This document shows positions 56,622-64,000 of a stretch of DNA of 64,000 bases, one piece after another. This DNA comes from Azolla caroliniana. Lineage: Eukaryota > Polypodiophyta. Below the pieces are notes generated by a model that was given only the letters and a program-made list of their open reading frames with translations, did no database searches and was not told the origin of the DNA. The stretch lies in contig JBHGNT010000014.1 in NCBI GenBank assembly GCA_043228905.1, positions 12,958,001-13,022,000 on the forward strand. Direction: 5' to 3'. Positions within the stretch are counted from its first letter, which is position 1. Every line of letters starts with the position of its first letter. The position numbers and the translations under genes are program-made.

Positions 56622-56677
56622 ACGTCATGTTTAGAGGCACACACTAGTCACTTTCACATTCACTTAAGTATTTAAAG
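56622..56677 (+). promoter_or_regulatory. Candidate internal promoter for the 3' ORF of element E
   Basis: ACGTCA at 56622 and TATTTAAAG at 56669-56677 followed by GCACATGC, about 375 bp upstream of the ORF. Element C has the same order (19411-19429). Confidence 0.4.
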
Positions 56678-57053
56678 GCACATGCACAACATCCAAGGCC
56701 CAACACTAACTCCCTAGGACATGTGGCCATAATATCCTATTATGGCATCCACGACCAAGAATCTTCAGGCTCCTCTTCATGCACAAAACCCTAGGCATTT
56801 GCTAAAAAACAGTTACCCCAAGCACACCCCACACACAAACATTTTCTTGTACACACAACCTTCATCACTCCCACGCTCTCAACCCTCCTTTCGCTCTCAA
56901 CGCTTTCATCGCTCCCACCACTCTTGCTCACAAGCCCTCTCTTGTCCTCATAGCCCCTCTACTGCACCACAACCATCTCCTTCCCGCACTCTTTCTCGGC
57001 CTGATCTCATCCTCCTTCCCCAATCTTCCACACAACAGAACCCCGAGTCCATT

Positions 57054-60000
57054 ATGCCTCTTGCAGCTTCACAGGAAACCCGCTCCTAGCTTCAGGAATG
57101 ATGATTGGGTGGTTATTTAAAGGTAATTGATTCCCCTACACACCCTGATGCCCAAGCGGTTGCACGCCAAATCCACCCGGACACAGTCAACAACAATATG
57201 ATTCGTGCTGCCTTGGACCTGAAGCGAGGAGGTGATCATGAAGTAGAGATTCCCCCTTCCATGACCCTGAAGGAATACTTTGGTGCGTATTCCATATCTG
57301 GTAAGGCTTATTGCACCTACGGTGGATCCAACAAGGCATTCGGAGAAATCGCTCACATCCTGATGGAGTACGCATTCGTGCATACTAGCCCTACCAGTTT
57401 GCCACAGAACAAAGTGGCGATCATTATTAGTGCATACAAGGGAAACAAAATCGATTGGGGAATCATCACCGGCGAAGGAGTCTGCGCGGCGCTCGAATCC
57501 TTCCAAACCGGTAAGCGTTTGTTGACTGTGATCAATCATTTCCTCACAATCCTCTACCCACCTCCTTCGGTTTCCCCTCAACACATCATGACCTCTCCAC
57601 CACCACCAAGGAAACAAGGGAGAGGATTTTGGCGATAACCTAGGATGAATGGGAAGATCCCTCGCCTTCTCCACCTCCGTCAGGCGTTCAGAACCCCACC
57701 TCCGCCTCGGCACCACCCCCACCAAAAACACTAAAACAATGGGTGGTCGCATCAACCCGTGTCGAATGGGATGAGGTCGAGGGTGTCACCATACGCCAGA
57801 AGCCACCATGGACATCAATGACCTCTCCCCAACCGAGCCCACAGCCCACAAGGCAGCAGCCCTCGGCCATCTGGCAGCAAAAGAGGAAACAGGCCGAGGA
57901 GCCAACACCACCAGCCCCGGATGCACAGGATCAACCGCCAAAAAGACGTCGCATCATTCGAGAGGAAACCACAAAAATCAAGGGCGACCATCATCATAAA
58001 TCAAAAGAGGCTAGCCCCACCTCCACGGATATGGTACTAGCGGAGTCATGGCTCCAAGTTGGTACGATCAAGCATGGACAAACCACGCAGATATCAGAGG
58101 AGGAAGTCCTCGGTTACAAAGATGTCCCCGCGGAGGCATACGAGTTCAGTGCACTACTTCAACTAGGCACAACTTATGAGTTAATGGATTTTCTCGCACA
58201 CGCCCAAGTAGCTGCCGCCGCTCGTATGGCCGAGGAGCATGCCGAAACAAAGATGATTCAACGCGCTCTAATGGGTGAAATCGAACCTCACGAGGATCGA
58301 GCCTTACAGAAGATAGGACAGAAAAAGCAAGCACAGAATGCTTCGCTCCTCATGGAACTACCAGATCTAAACATGGCCTTGGTCGAGGCATATCGCAATC
58401 TGCACCACACTACTCGGGCAGCGAAGGACATGGCCTGACGTATCAAAACGGCACATCAGCAAGCCAAATGGGCTACCGAGCTATGGCAAGCCGCCGAGGA
58501 GAAACTGGCGACATTCAACCAGCAACAGCTGCCCTTAAGCCTCCTTGCGCCGAGTGACGCTGTCTCACCAGCCACTCTTCCGAACCCGAGCCCGAGTGTT
58601 GAAGGTACCGACGCACACAAAGACGACACCACCCACCCCAAGGTAGCCACAGCCGAGGCCAGCACAATGACGAACTCAGTACAGACAAGTGAGCCATCGT
58701 CACAAGCAAAAACCAGCCCGTACCCCCAAACCAGCCAAGCCTCCACGCAAACGCCACCACCCCTGCACGTCATGGAACGATCGTCATAGATAGACAGGGA
58801 GCCCTCGCTCCAAATCCAACAAGCGGCAACCCAGTCAGGGCCTCCCCTTCGGAACTACCAGGAGGAGCTTCAGGCCCATATCGCTCTGGCCGAATTGGCA
58901 AAACAGAACCACAACAACATTCTTGGCCAGCTATGGGAACAAGTCGCGAGCTGCGAAGCGAACCTCAAGCGACTGCTTGCTGAAAGGTCGGCCTCACTTG
59001 AAGCACGAGAATGAGAGGTGATGACCCTCCAGGTCTCTATCACTGAGGCCAAAGAACATTTCATCAAAGAAACCGAGCAGAATAGCCAACGGGAACAAGA
59101 GCTCTTCGCAGACAACCAGGAATTACGAAGTCATCAAAGAGCATTACAAGACATGGCCAACGAACATATGCAAAAGTGGAGGATCTCAAAGGAGCAGAGG
59201 GCCAAAATTTCCGATGCATATCACTAGTTGCAAACCGAGCACATCGCCGCCAAAGAAGAACATCGGGATGCTTGGCGACAAGACATGGACGAAACTGCAG
59301 CTTAGCTCACCACACGCTATGAGTAGACAATCGCGCTCATCACCGAAAAAGCCAAAGATAATCAAGCTACTTTAGCACTCCTCGTCCACAAAAGCCAAGT
59401 AGAAGCCAAGGCTGCAAGGGAGGCAATGGAAGTTCACCGCGCTTGCATCAGCATGGACGATACTAAAATCAAGGCCCTAATCAACAAGTATCGCCAGCAA
59501 TTCACCACAAAGATCAAAGAAACGCTTGACCATGTCTGGCAGGGGTGGTCAGCCCAACCCGCGGACCTACACATACTACGCGCGGATGCCAAGAATCCAC
59601 GGAAGGAGGGCTGAGGGTTTTACAAGATGGATGACACTAACATCCAGACCCTCCATGAGGACTTAACTGAGGAATATCATACCTTAGCAGCTTCCCACAC
59701 CGCGGCCATCGAGCAACTCTTGGAGGAATTCAACGACGATCTAATGGTGTTTCGATTAGAAGCCGAATCATACGAGGAGGAATGACTCACTACCGGGATT
59801 GACAGAGCTCCCACCACCACCGAGCAAGGACCCGAGCAACTCACCACAACAACTCGACCGGAGGAACCTACCCCTACAGACCTCCACATCCCACCGGAGC
59901 CCCAAACTAGAACCCTGACCCTGCCTGAACCGGTTCCAACAGAGGAGGCCACACACATCAGCACAACCATCCCCGACTCGACAACACAACCTCCATCACC

Positions 60001-60070
60001 AACCCCACCTGCCGAGCAGCCAAACCAACCCCATGCCGAGGATATCCTCGGCATATTGGAAGAGGAATAA
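57054..60070 (+). pseudogene. 3' ORF of element E, about 1,000 codons, unknown function
   Basis: Starts at ATG 57054. The N-terminal domain (57108-57550) has GYLKVIDSPTHPDAQAVAR, TLKEYFGAYSISGKAYCTYG, AFGEIAHILMEYAFVH and KVAIIISAYKGNKIDWGIIT. A Pro-rich stretch and a basic patch PPKRRRIIREE (57936-57968) follow, the latter NLS-like. Then ETKMIQRALMGEIEPHEDRA, long coiled coil (about 58860-59420), the conserved block TKIKETLDHVWQGWSAQPAD with LHILRADAKN (59509-59595), and a Thr/Pro-rich tail ending in acidic AEDILGILEEE before TAA 60068-60070. There is one frameshift between 57638 and 57743, and scattered stops. Same strand as gag-pol. No signal peptide or membrane span, so it is not env-like. 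Plant Tat/Ogre elements are known to carry extra ORFs, but I cannot match this one. Confidence 0.75.
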
Positions 60071-60186
60071 AACCAAACTATAAGCCCTCATAGGAACGGG
60101 CAAATTTTGTAATTTGTGTTGTTTTGCCAAACCCATGGTGAACCGTGGGTCCGACGGACAAAGTCCTGTCCCACGGGCGTGCTAGG

Positions 60187-60679
60187 TGTTTTCCATGGGA
60201 CAAAAAGATAAATTAGTTAAATGTAATATGCCGGTAGGTAAGGCTAGTAGGTGAGGAAGGTAGTGTTTAGGAAAACGCCGAGCTTCGAGCCTCACAGTCA
60301 GCCGACGGCTTGGCGCTATATGAAGAAAAAGTATATAAACCGAGGTGTGCGTACCTCGGTGAAGAGAGAGATATCGAGAGTATAGGCGAGGTCGTTTTCA
60401 TAATTATAAGAGATCTGTAAGGTCACCGGCTATGGGCCGTGGTTTTGTAATCATCGATAACTGTTTGCAGTAATACATATCTATTAGCTCTTATTGTTTT
60501 CATCTGTGTACTGTCGTTCCTACGATCTCAACTACGTATACGCCCCGGGTTATATTCCCGGTATGCTCTCCGTTCTCTTCCCCTAACGACACCTCCGTGC
60601 ACAAGTCTTCACGTTACACTTCCCTTGATACCGATAGCCTATAGGCATATCGAAGGTGTTTCCAACGAAATGGATAACA
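60187..60679 (+). mobile_element. 3' LTR of element E
   Basis: 493 bp, the same length as the 5' LTR, with scattered transitions. It ends AACA followed by TSD GAGCT. Upstream, no strong polypurine tract is visible. Confidence 0.95.
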
Positions 60680-60957
60680 GAGCTCTTGACCATTATACCA
60701 TCTATTGTAATACGTAGGATATTATTTTCATTTAAGTTTTATAGGAAATTAATGTGTATTCTAGATTTCTCTGGAACATTCTAGAAGCTTCAGGATTACT
60801 CCTGAGAACACTATAAAAGAAGGCACTAGGCATTATGTTGAACCAAATTGGTTCAACGCCAGTCTTAAGCCTCTTAGCCATTTTGTACTTATCCTTCACA
60901 TAATATATTAGCTGTTATCATCATCTCTCTCTCTCTCTTCCTCGCTATATCTCTTTT

Positions 60958-60990
<33 letters not shown>

Positions 60991-61064
60991 GGAATCTTGC
61001 GCAATCCCGTCCTCTTAGTACTAATAGTACTAATTCCCTCTCTGCTTTAGTACTATTCTTGATA
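60680..61064 (+). mobile_element. 3' LTR of chromovirus D, part 2
   Basis: Continues LTR D from GAGCTCTTGACC to ATTCTTGATA. Heat-shock array 60774-60791, TATAAAA 60812-60818, CT tract 60925-60989. Confidence 0.9.
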
Positions 61065-61069
61065 GTGAC

Positions 61070-61378
61070 TAGTGTTGAATCCCTTCAAACGGACCAAGGA
61101 GGTTACAAGTATTTATACAAGTTCTGAGATTGAGTATGTCTAGAATATACCTAACAAATATCTCTAGAATATACCCATTTAGAATACACCATAGAATATT
61201 TCTAGAATATAGTCAAGGCTGTAGAATATTCTAGAATGTGTATATTGTAGAATATACAATACTCTCTTACATACAAACACATGCTCATATTCAGATGGTT
61301 GAGTAAGATGTCTTGTAGATGTGAGGTTGTAGGTTCAATCGTCACTAACTACGTATTTGACGTCGTTATGTCGTGACA
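61070..61378 (-). mobile_element. Left LTR of element F, part 2
   Basis: Continues the F LTR after D and ends TGTCGTGACA. Minus-strand TATA TTGTATAAAT at 61111-61120, heat-shock element 61224-61236, many TCTAGAATAT motifs, and an A/B-box-like segment 61294-61341. Confidence 0.8.
61224..61236. promoter_or_regulatory. Perfect three-unit heat-shock element in LTR F
   Basis: GAATATTCTAGAA = GAA-nn-TTC-nn-GAA, about 105 bp upstream of the minus-strand TATA. The right LTR keeps the identical 13 bp at 62873-62885. Confidence 0.55.
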
Positions 61379-62597
61379 TTATCCTCCCCTTTATGACTGC
61401 CTTTTCGAAAGCATGGTGTAGGGGTGGACGGGAATCGGAGCACTGACAAAGCGTGAGGAACCCGATGTTGTCCTCACCAGAGACTAGAACACCAACGGAT
61501 GTGAGAGACCATGTACGGTCCTCATGGATGATTGGAACACCGATAGGTGTGAGCGACCATGTACAATCCACATCACAGATTAGAACCTCGATGGGTGTGA
61601 GTGATAATGTGTGACCCTCATTGAGGACTAGAACACTGACAGACGTGAGCGACCATGTGCATTCCTCATCGGGAACATGAACGGGCATGTGCAACCATGC
61701 AAACCTCATCGGGAACTAGAACACGAACAGGAGTGAGCAACCATGCGGCCCTCACCGGGAACTGGAACACGAACAAACGTAAGCAACCATGCGGTCCTCA
61801 CCGGGAATTAGACCATGAACGAGAGTGAACGACCATGCGGCCCTCAATGGGAACTAGAACACGAATGGACATGAGGGACCATGCGGTCGTCATCGGAAAC
61901 TGGAACACAAATGATGTAAGTGACCATGCAGCCCTCACCAAGAACTAGAACATGAACCGAAGTGAGCGACCATGTTTTCCTCATTGAGAATTGGAACACG
62001 AATGGGAGTGAGCGACCATGCGGTTCTCACTGAGAATTCGAACAACAACGGACGAAGGTATGCAAGTGAAGTGGTCGACTTGATTTCTTCTATTATGAGA
62101 GGGTAAATAGTCGAGGTTGACCCAAAACATGACACAGTAGGAAAGTGAGCAGTTGTGACTGTCATTGAAACTAGAAGGTGAGCGATCAAATTCGATCCTC
62201 GCCAAAGGAAAATGGCGTGAGACTTAAACTAAAATGAAAATGGAGTGCAAGCGAGCAATGATTCGATCCCCACCAGGAAAGTGAATGGTTGGAACCCCCA
62301 TCAGAACTAGAAAGGTGAGCAATCGAAAGCAATCCTCACCAAAATTGTGATGCAAAATGATACCTATAGATGATGACAATGGCAATGAAGAGTGAGGAAT
62401 AATGACGGTACTAAAAGACCATGCAAAGTAGTATTGATGATGATGAAGGTTGGGTGCAGATGTGCTAAAAATGATGATGTTGAAGACAACGATGTTGATG
62501 ACGATAACTCTAGAAGCAAGGACGGTGATGATGGTAACTATAGAAGAAAAGGCAATGACAAAGACGAGTGATGGTTCTAGTTGGAAAGGATTCAAAC
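61379..62597 (-). mobile_element. Internal region of element F, non-coding
   Basis: No gag or pol. About 590 bp is a tandem array (61455-62045). Beyond it (62046-62597) is a decayed variant of the same phrase (GTGAGCGATCAAATTCGATCC, CTCACC...) and a GATGATG-rich stretch at 62350-62560. This looks like a LARD/TRIM-style non-autonomous element. Confidence 0.6.
61455..62045. repeat. Tandem array of a roughly 46-bp unit, about 12-13 copies
   Basis: The unit reads approximately GTGAGCGACCATGCGGTCCT then CACCGGGAACTAGAACACGA then ACGGGA. Early copies are 48 bp (divisible by 3, which leaves a minus-strand frame open) and later copies are about 46 bp. Confidence 0.85.
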
Positions 62598-63025
62598 TGT
62601 CACAGACACACCAAGTGCGGACTGGGTCAGAGCAGGGATGATGGGGTTATGAGCAACGGGCTATGAACTTGGAGCTAGAAATGACATAAGACCATGAAGA
62701 CATAGATAAAGATCAAGAAGGCAAGATGGGGTGAAACGAGAATACTAGATTCATGTGTCAATGACTGGGGCAAGTTTTGAGATTATCTCTAGAATATATC
62801 TAACAAATATCTCTAGAATATACCCGTCTAGAATACACCATAGAATATTTCTAGAATACACTAAATGCTCTAGAATATTCTAGAATGTATATATAGTAGA
62901 ATATACAATACTTTATTATATATAAGTACATGCTCATATCTAGATGGTTGAGCATGAGGTCTTGTAAATGTGAGGTTGTAGGTTCAATCCTCACTAACTA
63001 CGTTTCTGACGTCACTGTGTCATGA
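62598..63025 (-). mobile_element. Right LTR of element F
   Basis: TGTCACAGACACACC...GTGTCATGA; uninterrupted by D. It lacks the 61075-61125 segment that contains the TATA in the left copy. The final bases are displaced beyond the MITE at 63026-63542. Confidence 0.85.
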
Positions 63026-63542
63026 CTATAGTTGTTTACATACCTATATTTAACGTTTAAATACGTATAGTACCTCATCATTTGTATAGTACGTATTATA
63101 CCTCAATGTTGTTCAATCAAATATCATGTACATTTGTCCAATACGATATTTAACGTATTTATAAAAAAACAAGTATAATATGTATTTATAAAAAAACAAG
63201 TATAATATGTATTTATAAAGAAAATGTAAGTAAAACCCTAACAAAAAGCAAAAGAAAAAAAAGATTTTAGTGAAAAAGAAGCCAAAGGAAAGAAGAAAGA
63301 AGAATAGAAGAGACGACGATGAAGAAGAAGAAGAGAGAAAAGAAGACATAAACCTGTCCTGAGTGTGATAATCGCAGTAGATAGAAGAAGAAGAAGAAGA
63401 AAATGAAGAAAAGAGAAACGTAAATGTATTTTACAAGTATTTAACAGATTAAGAGAACGTAGTTAACATATTTTTAAATTAGGAGGTACTATATGGGTAT
63501 TAATACATTAAATACGTATGGTATCCGTACCTAACAAGCTTG
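63026..63542. mobile_element. AT-rich foldback MITE-like element
   Basis: 517 bp bounded by GTCATGA on both sides (63019-63025, 63543-63549). The ends are imperfect inverted repeats of about 45 bp: ATACGTATAGTACCTC on the left pairs with GAGGTACTATATGGGTAT on the right. The interior is A/GAA-rich with direct TATAATATGTATTTATAAAR repeats (63173-63225). A TSD of 7-9 bp and long TIRs suggest a Mutator-like MITE; the superfamily is not certain. Confidence 0.55.
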
Positions 63543-63551
63543 GTCATGAAA

Positions 63552-63623
63552 ACTAGGGCAAACTTTACCAGTGTGATCATTGTATACTGGATGTGAGGTC
63601 GTTGCCTCTATTGCAGACATAGC

Positions 63624-63664
<41 letters not shown>

Positions 63665-63897
63665 CTAGCATCTCTGTTGTAACCGCCAATGGGCACCAAA
63701 AATAAACTCAAGGTCAGTACATGTGAGTTCACTTTTTATTTCCTCTCATAGCGATTTTTTTGGAGTTTGTGGGCTCCTGTGGTTTTTATTCGGTTGGAGT
63801 TTTCCATGTTAATATCTTGCGTACAACATTCTCTGTTTTGCTTGTTTCCCCATTCTGCCCTTGAATCTCGGTTGTGGCCAAGTCCATTTTTTGATCA
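63552..63897 (+). mobile_element. Copia G4 5' LTR, second part
   Basis: Resumes at the ACTAG TSD with GGGCAAAC, as in G2/G3 (ACTTAGGGCAAAC). Then come a 40-base GA microsatellite (63620-63659), GTTGTAACCGCC, CTCCTGTGGTTTTTATTCGG and GGTTGTGGCC, all in G-family order. Ends near TGATCA 63897. Confidence 0.8.
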
Positions 63898-63900
63898 AAC

Positions 63901-63912
63901 TGGTATCAAAGC
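63901..63912 (+). other. Primer-binding site of G4
   Basis: TGGTATCAAAGC, initiator-Met type with one change. Confidence 0.85.
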
Positions 63913-63941
63913 GGAGGTTCATTACCTTCAAGTTAAGAAAC

Positions 63942-64000
63942 AAGGAAGATACATTTGGGGGAATGTTCAAGCTAACTGGCTCCATCTACTCAGTCTAGAA
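63942..64000 (+). pseudogene. gag: Copia G4 gag start, cut by the window edge
   Basis: Encodes EDTFGGMFKLTGSIYSV then a stop, matching the G1 gag start EESFGGMFKLTGSNYSV. The start codon appears changed to AAG (63942-63944), and TAG replaces the Trp codon at 63995-63997. Confidence 0.8.

Larger units (their letters stand above)
49686..60679 (+). mobile_element. Ty3/Gypsy element E with a large 3' ORF
   Basis: About 11 kb including the K insertion (53588-54442). LTRs of 493 bp each (49686-50178, 60187-60679) and an exact TSD GAGCT (49681-49685, 60680-60684); the restored site matches the 5' LTR of D at 44558-44575. Order: gag, protease, RT, RNase H, integrase, spacer, 3' ORF. Confidence 0.95.
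44508..61064 (+). mobile_element. Chromovirus D (Ty3/Gypsy with chromodomain)
   Basis: 5' LTR 44508-44960, gag-pol 45030-49639, polypurine tract, 3' LTR 49632-49685 plus 60680-61064. Flanks ATAAC (44503-44507) and GTGAC (61065-61069) are each one change from ATGAC, the sequence in the intact right LTR of F, so this is the TSD. E sits in the 3' LTR. Confidence 0.9.
44340..63551 (-). mobile_element. LTR element F, non-autonomous, host of D and E
   Basis: Two related LTRs: 44340-44507 plus 61070-61378 on the left, and 62598-63025 (+ 63550-63551) on the right. TSD ACTAG at 44335-44339 and 63552-63556 in the G4 LTR. Orientation is minus, because a purine run AAAGGGGAGGATAA on the minus strand (61379-61393) touches the left LTR like a polypurine tract. 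The internal 1.2 kb has no gag or pol. Confidence 0.75.

Noticed and set aside
56742-57053. Ser/Pro/His-rich frame before the 3' ORF of E as an N-terminal extension
   Set aside because: In frame with the ORF but not conserved in C or I, and composed of C-rich leader-like sequence; treated as 5' leader.
61335-61709. Minus-strand frame with repeated TWSLT-type peptides in element F
   Set aside because: Product of the 48-bp units of the satellite array; it breaks when the units change to 46 bp.
63113-63349. Ser/Phe-rich minus-strand frame
   Set aside because: Reverse of the GAA/AAG-rich interior of the MITE; low complexity only.
63620-63659. GA microsatellite as a possible regulatory GAGA site
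   Set aside because: Simple repeats of this type occur at the same place in all G-family LTRs and vary in length; no further evidence.

Overview
This window is plant nuclear DNA made almost entirely of LTR retrotransposons. No host gene is convincing. The plant assignment rests on several signs. Copia elements carry a primer-binding site (PBS) of the form TGGTATCAGAGC, which pairs with the 3' end of initiator-Met tRNA. There are Tnt1-like Copia polyproteins, a chromodomain Ty3 element, non-chromovirus Ty3 elements with a DGGS-type protease, and L1-like LINE pieces. I cannot decide the species or even the major plant group. Nearly every open frame is transposon-derived. Premature stops are mostly TGA/TAG at places where relatives read CGA, CAG or TGG, as expected of old methylated DNA that has lost 5-methylcytosine by deamination.

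Layout. 1-1343: 5' end of a minus-strand Copia element (J), gag plus LTR. 1395-1935: piece of a LINE reverse transcriptase. 1936-9996: minus-strand Copia remains, including one recognisable gag-pol (B, 5027-9113) and an odd LTR / RT-fragment / LTR / RT-fragment tandem arrangement. 9997-10592: solo-LTR-like repeat K. 11118-11795: a possible DNA-transposon protein. 11905-13318: a minisatellite built on the perfect palindrome TAGCTAATTAGCTA, split by a LINE 3' piece. 13319-43130: Ty3 element C inside that minisatellite. C holds Ty3 element I, which holds Copia G1 (itself holding Copia G2) and Copia G3. 43134-43620: the minisatellite resumes. 43625-44151: minus-strand Copia gag/protease piece (H). 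44152-64000: Copia LTR G4 split by LTR element F, split by chromovirus D, whose 3' LTR is split by Ty3 element E, whose pol is split by a second K copy.

Insertion order is readable from target-site duplications (TSDs). These are GCAAT for G2, TATCA for G3, CTTCT/CTTCC for G1, GAGCT for E, ATAAC/GTGAC (from ATGAC) for D, ACTAG for F, and about 7 bp (GTCATGA) for a foldback MITE at the end of F. G3 (34277-39599) is the youngest and best preserved: one in-frame stop in 1,357 codons and LTRs that differ at only a few bases apart from a 28-bp repeat unit.

The most unusual biology is in Ty3 elements C, I and E. All three carry a large sense ORF between integrase and the 3' LTR: an N-terminal globular domain, a basic NLS-like patch, long coiled coils, a conserved Trp/Arg/Asp block and an acidic C-terminus. 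In C and E it has its own TATA-like sequence upstream. Regulatory structure in the LTRs also stands out. There are perfect heat-shock elements in LTRs D and F. The G-family promoters have the TATA box in the loop of an inverted repeat whose arms covary between subfamilies. K has small hairpins with compensated changes.
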